Shown: positions 31,887 to 38,071 of the stretch, piece after piece | Numbering within the stretch: the stretch's first letter is position 1 | How the letters are laid out: every line of letters starts with the position of its first letter | Assembly (NCBI GenBank): GCA_017456805.1 | Contig: JAFTIQ010000071.1 | Location: 1-38,071 of the forward strand | Length of the DNA: 38,071 nucleotides | Origin: Lentisphaeria bacterium | GTDB taxonomy: Bacteria; Verrucomicrobiota; Lentisphaeria; Victivallales; UBA1829 | Reading direction: 5' to 3' | Notes under the pieces: generated by a model | The model's input: only the letters and a program-made list of their open reading frames with translations | Databases searched by the model: none | Told to the model about the DNA's origin: nothing | Made by a program: the position numbers and the translations under genes

Positions 31887-34235
31887 TTATGCTCCGATTG
31901 GTTCAGCAGATCCTTCCAGTCTTGCAATGATATCTTCCTGAATCGCCGGAGAGAGATCCAGAAAGTTTACAAATGTTCCGTGGATCCGCATAATGTAAAT
32001 TCCATCCGGGGCATATTCCCCGGGATTTTTCAATACGTTCCGCAAATGAGTTGCAGAATCAATATTAAAATATACATAAAACGGCGCATTTTCAACCGGT
32101 TTTCCCGAAAAACAGAACATTTTTTTGATCACCTGATCCCGGAAAAGTGCCATCTTGCCCGGAAGATTCTCCGCCTTGCGGAAAACATCCGATGAGAGCC
32201 CAAGATGTGAGGCGTAGCCGCCATTGAATTCCGTAAACTGAAGTTTCCGCTGGGAAAGCAGCCGTTCCATATAACCCTTCCGTTCATACTGCGGCAGCGG
32301 ATCGATCCCGTAGCCCAATGAAGTTCTCGCTTTTCTGCCGTCAGGGGTCGCTCCCACATGATAGCCGTAAAGCAAATGGGTGCTGGGTGTGGAGAAATCA
32401 GAAAGAAACGGAGCCCCGGAGGGATTCCGCAGCATCCCGATCCGTTTGCAGACTTCCTGCTGGATCCGGAGTGCAGTTTCATCCGGCTCCGTTTCCCCGC
32501 AGCCGAATTTCGGCTGATTCATCAAAAACTGATGAATCATTTCATGTCCATCAAAATTATCCCGCAAGGCGGAAAGAAGGGCTTCCACCGTGCCGATTTC
32601 GTGTTTCAGATATGCCTGAACCGCAATCAGAGAATCGGCTGCAACACTCAATCCGTGGACCAAACATCCGCTTGCCCGGTACTTCGTGCAGGGCATTTTT
32701 TCATCACGGACATCGTTTCCGTTGAGCAGTCCGCCCATCAGCGCAGAGGTGAAGGGGGCAGCCTGGTGCGACAGCGCAACAGTGCAGCCGTTGGCAGTCT
32801 GTTCCATCTCTTTCAAAATGAAATCCAATTGTTTGAAAAATGCTTTTTCCAGATCACGCAATACCGATGCAAGATCCTGGTATCCAAGCTCATTCCAGCT
32901 CAAGCCAAGCATTTTTCCAGACAGCAGAGATTTTCCGTCATTCAGCGTCAGCTCCATGACTTTCCCCAGATTCAGCCAGCTGTTGGTGGTGTTCCCGCTT
33001 TCTTTTCCCATGATCAGCGGCTCCTGACACCCGGCAATGGAATAATCTTTCCAGTCGGATTCAGCAATTCCTTTTGATTTCAAAACACGGAACACCATAT
33101 CATCATTAAAGAGGGAAGGTGTAGAGTGACCGGGGGTGAAAAAGAATCTGCCGAGAGTGTCATAGAGCGCATCCGGCGTGTTTTTATGGAGTTTGACCGA
33201 AAGAGCGGGCTGAGGGTTGTTTGACTGGAAAAATGCCTCAAGAACCAGATAAGTCATCCGGGAGGTCAAATCGTTTCCTGCCTCATCACGTCCGCCAACC
33301 ATGATGTTTTGAGAGATCGCCCAACAGCGGTTTCCAACCATCAGGAAGGCAAGAAAGTGACGGATCAGTGCAACAGCTTCCTCCTCAGAACAATCCCCAT
33401 AATACGGTTCCAGGATCCGGTCAAGATTCCCCACAGAAAATGCATAAGGATTCGGAGCCTGTTCCAGACACATGACCTGCCACATCAAGGCAAAACTCTG
33501 CAATGCCTGATGCAGATTTTCCGCACCGTTCCGCGGAACTTTTCTGCAGTTTTCCGCAATCAGTCTGAGCCGTTCTGCTTCCTCCGGATCACTGCTGCGT
33601 TTTTCAAGCAGATCTTCCGCCAGATCAGCATACCGTTCTCCGAGAATGATCGCCGCATTCAGGACATCCCGGATCTCAGCCGCCTCCGGAACGGATTCCA
33701 ATCCGGAGATCCCATGTTTCAGCACCGGTCTCATATCCGGAATGATGTGGCCGGTAACCGGTTCTGCAAAATAGGCAACTTCTTCCGTGCGGGCTCCGGC
33801 TTTTTCATAGACAGCTTTCAGTTCTTTGACGTAAGGCGTGCCTGCATAATAGGCGCGGACACGGTCGATCCGTTCCTGTGAAAATTCCTCATCAGCCTTC
33901 ATATCGTCATAGATCGCAACCGGATCGCAATACCCTGCGAATGTCTCCACGCGGAATGCCGGATTGATCAGCGCATAACTGGGAGAAAATGCATCATCCT
34001 GAGTTCCAGCCAATGCACTGCCTTCCGGAATGGAAAGCTTGATTTGTTTTATTGCTTCACACAATATTTTTCCCTGATTCTCTTTCAGGTCCGGATCCTT
34101 CCCCTGAGCGCGGAATGTTTCCCGGATTTGCATTTTCAATTCCTGCCAGAGGAACCAGCCAGTCATTTTTGTTTGGGTACGCTTGGCTGAAAGAACTTTT
34201 TCAACCCCATTGGAAAAAATATTGTTTTTTTTCAT
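31887..34235 (-). CDS. Glycyl radical enzyme (PFL-like dehydratase/lyase)
   Basis: A 782-residue glycyl radical enzyme. The radical glycine is Gly753 in MRIHGTF near the C-terminus, and the thiyl cysteine is Cys403 with Glu405 in GCQEP. GHIIPD (163-168) is a block seen in GRE dehydratases, and GATPDGRKA (628-636) is conserved family-wide. The Cys-x-Glu pair points to the eliminase/dehydratase group (glycerol, propanediol, choline, isethionate, hydroxyproline) and not to pyruvate formate-lyase, which has two adjacent cysteines. The residue between is Gln where the well-known members have Val. There are no microcompartment shell genes nearby. The operon mates (sugar kinase, aldolase, GH38-like) suggest a sugar- or polyol-derived substrate. 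GAGG precedes the ATG. Confidence 0.94.
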   Translation of the reverse strand: MKKNNIFSNGVEKVLSAKRTQTKMTGWFLWQELKMQIRETFRAQGKDPDLKENQGKILCEAIKQIKLSIPEGSALAGTQDDAFSPSYALINPAFRVETFAGYCDPVAIYDDMKADEEFSQERIDRVRAYYAGTPYVKELKAVYEKAGARTEEVAYFAEPVTGHIIPDMRPVLKHGISGLESVPEAAEIRDVLNAAIILGERYADLAEDLLEKRSSDPEEAERLRLIAENCRKVPRNGAENLHQALQSFALMWQVMCLEQAPNPYAFSVGNLDRILEPYYGDCSEEEAVALIRHFLAFLMVGNRCWAISQNIMVGGRDEAGNDLTSRMTYLVLEAFFQSNNPQPALSVKLHKNTPDALYDTLGRFFFTPGHSTPSLFNDDMVFRVLKSKGIAESDWKDYSIAGCQEPLIMGKESGNTTNSWLNLGKVMELTLNDGKSLLSGKMLGLSWNELGYQDLASVLRDLEKAFFKQLDFILKEMEQTANGCTVALSHQAAPFTSALMGGLLNGNDVRDEKMPCTKYRASGCLVHGLSVAADSLIAVQAYLKHEIGTVEALLSALRDNFDGHEMIHQFLMNQPKFGCGETEPDETALRIQQEVCKRIGMLRNPSGAPFLSDFSTPSTHLLYGYHVGATPDGRKARTSLGYGIDPLPQYERKGYMERLLSQRKLQFTEFNGGYASHLGLSSDVFRKAENLPGKMALFRDQVIKKMFCFSGKPVENAPFYVYFNIDSATHLRNVLKNPGEYAPDGIYIMRIHGTFVNFLDLSPAIQEDIIARLEGSAEPIGA

Positions 34236-34259
34236 AATGACCTCTTGAATTTGGTTTTA

Positions 34260-34280
34260 TTGTAATATATAGTAATACAA
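34260..34280. promoter_or_regulatory. Candidate operator TTGTA-N11-TACAA
   Basis: An interrupted palindrome that contains a 10-bp direct repeat (GTAATATATA / GTAATACAAA). It covers the -10 box of the GRE promoter and lies between the divergent GRE and manA genes, so one regulator could control both. AraR, of the same architecture as the local regulator, binds TTGTA/TACAA-type sites. Confidence 0.5.
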
Positions 34281-34292
34281 ATAAATTTTCAA
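34264..34292 (-). promoter_or_regulatory. Promoter of the glycyl-radical operon
   Basis: On the minus strand TTGAAA (34287-34292), 17 bp, then TATATT (34264-34269), 28 bp before the GRE start codon. Confidence 0.7.
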
Positions 34293-34323
34293 ATCATAAA
34301 ACAAAAAAAGTGAGGATTTTTTT

Positions 34324-35388
34324 ATGAAGCCTGTTGTCTTTCAAGAAAACCGTGTTTGGCGCGCATACCTCGGCGGATGTGGAATTACTTTTTTAAAAAC
34401 AAAGAAAGAGTCTCCCGACAATCATTTCCCGGAAGATTGGATCGCTTCCTGCGTTGAAGCTTGCAATCATCAATATAAAAAGCCGGGGCAGGGACTGAGT
34501 GTTCTGGAAAACGGCACTTTATTTGCGGATTATCTGAATTCAGATCCCGGAAAAATTCTGGGGCAGGAACATGTCCGGAAGTATGGAAACAATCCCGGTT
34601 TTCTTATGAAAATCCTTGATTCCGCAGAGCGGCTTCCCATTCAGGTGCATCCGACCGTTGAAGATGCGGAAAAATATTATCATTCCAAACAGGGGAAAAC
34701 AGAGTGCTGGTACGTCATCTCCACCAGAAAAGTCAATGGCGCAACCCCTTGTTTATACCTGGGAACCAATGAAACCATGGAGAAAGAAACCTTTTTGAAA
34801 GAGGCGGCAAATGGCGTTTTTCAGAAAGGGGAATCCATGCTGCGGAAATGGGAGGTCAAACCGGGTGATGTCTTCATGGTCCCAGGCGGTGTTCCTCATG
34901 CCATCGGGGCAGGGGTGACAATGATCGAAGTCATGGAACCTTCCGACTGGGTCGTTCAGCCGGAACATTTTTGTGGAGAACAGCCCTTGACAGATGCAGA
35001 CAGATTCGGACCTTTATCTCCGGAAAAGGCTCTTGAAATTTTCCGTCTGGAACCGGAAAATCTTTCAACCGCTCTTCAGCGTTACTGTCCGGAACCGGTT
35101 ATCATTGACCGGATGGATCAGTTTACCTTGTCAGCCATTGTTCCGCTGAAGCTGATCAAACTGTTTGAAGTTCAAAAACTTACCGGGGCAGGGGACTATG
35201 AATTGCAAAATCGCGAAGCCGTCTGCAGAGCAGGAGTCGTGACCGAGGGAAATTTCGAACTGGGATCCGGTGAGGAAACAATCAAGCTGAGTACAGGGCA
35301 AAGTTTCTTCCTCCCTGCCTCCGGAAAACGTTTCCGGTTCCGCGGCGCAGGCACGATCCTCTTTGCCTTGCCGGAATATCACTCCTGA
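34324..35388 (+). CDS. manA: Class I mannose-6-phosphate isomerase (cupin)
   Basis: A 354-residue zinc-dependent type I phosphomannose isomerase, interconverting mannose-6-P and fructose-6-P. The metal ligands Gln107 and His109 (QVHPT), Glu127 (GKTECW) and His192 (PHAIG) are all in place, and GDVFMVPGGVPHAIG is the family block. A GTGAGGA ribosome site precedes the ATG. It is divergent from the GRE operon across an 88-bp region and may share its operator. Given the GH38-like protein opposite, mannose or a mannose-like sugar phosphate is a plausible theme, but specificity is not proven. Confidence 0.9.
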   Translation: MKPVVFQENRVWRAYLGGCGITFLKTKKESPDNHFPEDWIASCVEACNHQYKKPGQGLSVLENGTLFADYLNSDPGKILGQEHVRKYGNNPGFLMKILDSAERLPIQVHPTVEDAEKYYHSKQGKTECWYVISTRKVNGATPCLYLGTNETMEKETFLKEAANGVFQKGESMLRKWEVKPGDVFMVPGGVPHAIGAGVTMIEVMEPSDWVVQPEHFCGEQPLTDADRFGPLSPEKALEIFRLEPENLSTALQRYCPEPVIIDRMDQFTLSAIVPLKLIKLFEVQKLTGAGDYELQNREAVCRAGVVTEGNFELGSGEETIKLSTGQSFFLPASGKRFRFRGAGTILFALPEYHS

Positions 35389-35470
35389 GTGCAGTCGCGC
35401 AGATTGATTTTTTTCAGAATCGAATTTTTTGAAAATGTTCGTTTTGTATAAAAGATGTTTGAATAATCTA

Positions 35471-35498
35471 TTTACAAACGTATTTTATATGTTATATT
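35471..35498 (+). promoter_or_regulatory. Promoter for thuA-oxidoreductase
   Basis: TTTACA (35471-35476), a 16-bp spacer, then TATATT (35493-35498). TTTGTA at 35443-35448 and TACAAA at 35473-35478 are half-sites like those at 34260, with wider spacing. Confidence 0.55.
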
Positions 35499-35557
35499 AG
35501 GGAACATTACGGGGATCTGAAATGGTTGGATCCTCTCAAAAACAGGAGATTTATAAA

Positions 35558-36340
35558 ATGAAAAAAATCCGTGTGACGATCTGGAACGAATTTATTCACG
35601 AAAAACAGCAGGATGCAGCAGGAGATCTGATCAGATCTTTTTATCCGGAAGGAATGCATCGGACTCTGGCAAAGAATCTTGCCTCGGAAGATCTTGAGCT
35701 CCGGGCGGTTTCTCTTGATGAACCGGAGCAGGGACTTCCCGATGAGATCCTGAATACCACAGACGTTTTGATCTGGTGGGGGCATGGAGCACATGCCGCG
35801 GTCAAAGATGAACTGGTTCTGAAAATCAAACAGCGGATTTTGCGGAATGGAATGGGTTTGATCGTTCTTCACTCCGGACATCTTTCCAAGATTTTCTGTT
35901 CTCTGATGGGAACCGATTGCCGTCTGCGCTGGCGTGAAGTCGGCGAAAAAGAACGGATCTGGGTCGTTGCACCATCTCACCCCATTGCAAAAGGGATCCC
36001 CGAAACATTCACGATCCCGAACCATGAAATGTATGGCGAACCTTTTGATATTCCGGACGATGGAAAAATCGTTTTCATGTCATGGTTCGAAGGCGGAAAT
36101 GTGTTCCGCAGCGGAGTCGCTTTTGATCGCGGCAAAGGGAAAGTCTTTTACTTCTCGCCCGGACACGAAACGTTCCCGATTTTCCATGATCCCACTGTGC
36201 TGAAAGTGATCGGAAATGCCATCCGCTGGTCTGCCCCTGCGGAAGAATATCAGGACCGCACCACCGCTCAGCCCGAGCCTCTGGAAAAAGTCTATACCCC
36301 GAACCCGCTTTCCAAACTTGACACCAGTTCAATTCATTGA
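35558..36340 (+). CDS. ThuA-like (trehalose-utilisation) protein
   Basis: A 260-residue ThuA-family protein with a class I glutamine-amidotransferase-like fold. WWGHGAH, GLIVLHSGH and FSPGHETFPIFHDP are the conserved blocks. I start at the ATG at 35558, with AGGAG 9 bases upstream; the longer frame by 12 codons lacks one. In Sinorhizobium and Agrobacterium ThuA acts with ThuB, an oxidoreductase, on 3-keto derivatives of trehalose and related disaccharides. The next gene is such an oxidoreductase, 22 bp downstream, so a keto-sugar role is likely. The actual substrate is unknown. Confidence 0.88.
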   Translation: MKKIRVTIWNEFIHEKQQDAAGDLIRSFYPEGMHRTLAKNLASEDLELRAVSLDEPEQGLPDEILNTTDVLIWWGHGAHAAVKDELVLKIKQRILRNGMGLIVLHSGHLSKIFCSLMGTDCRLRWREVGEKERIWVVAPSHPIAKGIPETFTIPNHEMYGEPFDIPDDGKIVFMSWFEGGNVFRSGVAFDRGKGKVFYFSPGHETFPIFHDPTVLKVIGNAIRWSAPAEEYQDRTTAQPEPLEKVYTPNPLSKLDTSSIH

Positions 36341-36362
36341 TTCTTTTGAGAAAGGAGTTACT

Positions 36363-37349
36363 ATGTCTTGTAAAATCGCATTTATCGGAGCAGGGCGCAT
36401 GGCAAATGTTCATGCACCGCGCTTGAAAAAAATCTCCGGCGTTGAAATCTCCGGTGTTTTTGATACCGACCCCGGAAAAAGTCAGAAATTCTCAGAGGAT
36501 TACGGCGCAAAGATCTACTCTTCCCAGGAAGCTCTCCTCGCAGAAAAAACCTTTGATGCCATCTTTATTTGTCATTATGCTTACGATCATGTTTCCGCAA
36601 TGATCAAGGTGATGGAAGCCGGATTCAAGAATATTTTCTGCGAAAAACCTGTGACCCGCGATCCGGGAGAAATTGCACTCCTGCGTTCAGCTGTTGCCAA
36701 ATATTCCCCCCGGATCATGATCGGACACCACCGGAAACATTTCAATTGTGTGAAAAAGATCAAAGAGATCCTGGAGAGCGGCAGACTTGGAAAAATTCAT
36801 TATTTCAAAGTTCATTGCTGCAACCCCGCCTATTCCCGTGATTGGAATGATTATTTCGCAAGTTATGCCCGTTCCGGTGGAACGACTCTTGATATGACAA
36901 CACATTATCTGGATTTGCTCTGCTGGTTTTTCGGGGAAGCCGCTTCCGTTTCAGCGCAGGCAGTCATGCTTGAAAAAACGTTATCCAAAGATGTGGACCC
37001 CTTTGATTATGTTAATGGAACGGTGACTTACCGCAATGGCATTTTCGGCGGAATTGAGGCGTCTTATCAGCGTTACGGCGATGGTCTGGATGAGTTGGAA
37101 CTCTATGGGGATAAATATACCCTGATCACAGATTTTGCCACCAAAGTTGAATTGAAAAATAAAGCGGAAACGATTCGGATCACCTTTCAACCGAATGATC
37201 CTTACGATCAGCAGATGGTGGAATTTGCCGGAATGATCCAGGATGGAATTGAGCGTCATACGACGCTTGAAGAAGGGATTGCAGCCACCGAATGTGCGCT
37301 TGCAATGTTGGAATCCTGTGAAAAAGGCGGTGAATTGATTCGTTTTTAA
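36363..37349 (+). CDS. Gfo/Idh/MocA-family oxidoreductase
   Basis: A 328-residue NAD(P)-dependent sugar oxidoreductase. The N-terminal Rossmann motif is FIGAGRMA (7-14), the catalytic lysine is Lys95 in EKPV, and DMTTHYLD (177-184) supplies Asp177 and His181 of the active site. Members oxidise or reduce cyclic sugars and inositols, including 3-keto-glycoside formation (ThuB) and 1,5-anhydrofructose reduction. Pairing with ThuA favours the former. I start at 36363 with AAGGAG 6 bases upstream; a longer frame overlaps the thuA end and is not credible. A terminator follows. Confidence 0.93.
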   Translation: MSCKIAFIGAGRMANVHAPRLKKISGVEISGVFDTDPGKSQKFSEDYGAKIYSSQEALLAEKTFDAIFICHYAYDHVSAMIKVMEAGFKNIFCEKPVTRDPGEIALLRSAVAKYSPRIMIGHHRKHFNCVKKIKEILESGRLGKIHYFKVHCCNPAYSRDWNDYFASYARSGGTTLDMTTHYLDLLCWFFGEAASVSAQAVMLEKTLSKDVDPFDYVNGTVTYRNGIFGGIEASYQRYGDGLDELELYGDKYTLITDFATKVELKNKAETIRITFQPNDPYDQQMVEFAGMIQDGIERHTTLEEGIAATECALAMLESCEKGGELIRF

Positions 37350-37365
37350 GGATTCTTTTCCGATA

Positions 37366-37399
37366 GGGGCTGTTACAAAAAAAGTAATGGCCCTTTTTT
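37366..37399 (+). terminator. Intrinsic terminator after the oxidoreductase
   Basis: A bulged stem of about 10 bp (GGGGCTGTTAC with GTAATGGCCC) around an A7 loop, then six T. Its first 15 bases differ by one from the left arm of the element at 24710. Confidence 0.85.
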
Positions 37400-37438
37400 A
37401 TTTTCTGCATCCCCCGCCGCCGTTTACGCCCTGAAAAA

Positions 37439-37464
37439 GCATTTTTCGCTGAAATCAAAAATGC
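37439..37464. repeat. Short hairpin
   Basis: GCATTTTT pairs with AAAAATGC across a 10-base loop, between the terminator at 37366 and the four-helix-bundle gene (29 bp past its stop). On the minus strand it could be a weak terminator for that gene, though no T-tract follows. Confidence 0.4.
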
Positions 37465-37492
37465 CGTTTGGCGAATTCTCTGCCGCAATGGG

Positions 37493-37852
37493 TTATTTAA
37501 GATTCTGTTTCGTGGTGTTGATTGAGGCGATCAGAGTTATTCTGATTTCCCGGCAGAGAGTTCCCAACCGATCATATTCTGCCGAAGAGAGGATATTTGT
37601 TTTTCCCAATAGCAGCAACCAGTAGCTTGTTTCATTGGCTTCTTTCAAGGCAATTTGCAGTTTTGAAACAAAATCAGCTTTCCCGTGAGCATATTGCGCT
37701 TCGTGGATGTTGGCTCCGATACTTGTTCCGGCTCTGCCGATTTGATTGCAGATGATCGTTTCTCTTTGTTCTTTCAGATATTTTACAAGATTCAATATTT
37801 CAACAGCAAAGGCAATTGAAAGATCGACAAGTTTATTTGAAGTTTTTTCCAT
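37493..37852 (-). CDS. Four-helix-bundle protein (23S rRNA intervening-sequence family)
   Basis: A 119-residue, all-helical protein of the family first found encoded in 23S rRNA intervening sequences (TIGR02436 type) and sharing its fold with the Avd proteins of diversity-generating retroelements. The signature QIGRAGTSIGANIHEAQ lies at about residues 37-53. I start at the ATG at 37852, with AAAGGA upstream; an ATG 11 codons earlier has no ribosome site. Its function is unknown. It is not inside an rRNA gene here, and no reverse transcriptase or variable repeat is visible. The hairpin-rich heptamer array immediately upstream often accompanies such orphan genes in my memory of similar genomes, which is not checked. 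Confidence 0.88.
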   Translation of the reverse strand: MEKTSNKLVDLSIAFAVEILNLVKYLKEQRETIICNQIGRAGTSIGANIHEAQYAHGKADFVSKLQIALKEANETSYWLLLLGKTNILSSAEYDRLGTLCREIRITLIASINTTKQNLK

Positions 37853-37954
37853 GAGATTTTTCCTTTCCACTGAATAATGTAGCATTGGTAAGGAATATTT
37901 GCAAACACAACTCTCATTTTTTCATTTTTTCATCATACGGAGCGTGAGCGGAGT

Positions 37955-38061
37955 GCTTCATATTGTGAAGTGTAACGGAACAATGCTTCATAGCGAAATG
38001 AAATGAAGCTGCTTCATCTGAAAAGGCGTTTTTATGAAGCACGCCAGACGGCGTATGAAGC
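37955..38061. repeat. Array of GCTTCAT/ATGAAGC heptamers
   Basis: Six copies of a heptamer occur in 107 bp: GCTTCAT at 37955, 37985 and 38011, and its inverse ATGAAGC at 38003, 38034 and 38055. Successive copies can pair into hairpins (37985 with 38003, 38011 with 38034), and CTTCA/TGAAG forms another at 37956-37970. The array appears to continue beyond the window edge. Confidence 0.8.
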
Positions 38062-38071
38062 GGCACTGCGT

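Noticed and set aside
34251..34278. Plus-strand promoter for manA (TTGGTT-N16-TAATAC)
   Set aside because: Weak match and fully inside the opposite promoter; possible but not supportable.
37366..37464. Insertion sequence remnant
   Set aside because: The GGGGCTGTT end resembles IS-type ends, but no transposase fragment or target duplication is visible.

Overview
The window looks like part of the chromosome of an anaerobic, Gram-negative, glycan-degrading gut-type bacterium. Lentisphaerota (Victivallis-like) is my best guess. The reasons are the AIDA-type repeat surface protein, an MsbA-like exporter, many intracellular glycosidases, an oxygen-sensitive glycyl radical enzyme (GRE) with its activase, and moderate GC. 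The assignment is inference; no rRNA or tRNA gene is visible to anchor it.

Left edge (1-870): the 5' end of an AIDA-repeat surface protein runs off the window on the minus strand. Just upstream are two inverted 26-bp repeats, each resembling a XerC/XerD dif site, 67 bp apart. Housekeeping block (870-11000): a Prc/Tsp protease and an RRM RNA-binding protein on the minus strand; then on the plus strand a DegT-family aminotransferase, an MsbA-like ABC exporter, accD, an SRP (4.5S-type) RNA, RNase PH and a polytopic membrane protein with a spermidine-synthase-like domain.

Catabolic block 1 (10976-21780, all minus): a separate GH4 glycosidase, a cluster of nested palindromic repeats, and an eight-gene operon. 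The operon starts at a consensus sigma-70 promoter and reads IclR regulator, enolase-superfamily sugar-acid dehydratase, two GH13, two GH10, an RraA-like aldolase and an SDR. None of the hydrolases has a signal peptide, so the operon appears to process imported oligosaccharides and sugar acids in the cytoplasm. Next come galE with a DEDDh exonuclease (minus) and a divergent cytoplasmic GH28 (plus).

Catabolic block 2 (24812-34235, minus) is the most interesting unit. A GRE is followed by a GntR/LacI-type regulator, the GRE activase, an FGGY sugar kinase, a divergent GH38-like protein and a class II aldolase, all tightly spaced. The order suggests hydrolysis, phosphorylation, radical dehydration or lyase chemistry, and aldol cleavage of an unusual sugar; the substrate is unknown. 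A candidate TTGTA-N11-TACAA operator overlaps the -10 box of its promoter. Divergent to it are a ManA-type isomerase and a ThuA plus Gfo/Idh/MocA pair of the kind linked to keto-glycoside metabolism. The right edge has a four-helix-bundle (23S intervening-sequence family) gene and a hairpin-rich heptamer array. No transporter for any of these sugars lies in the window.
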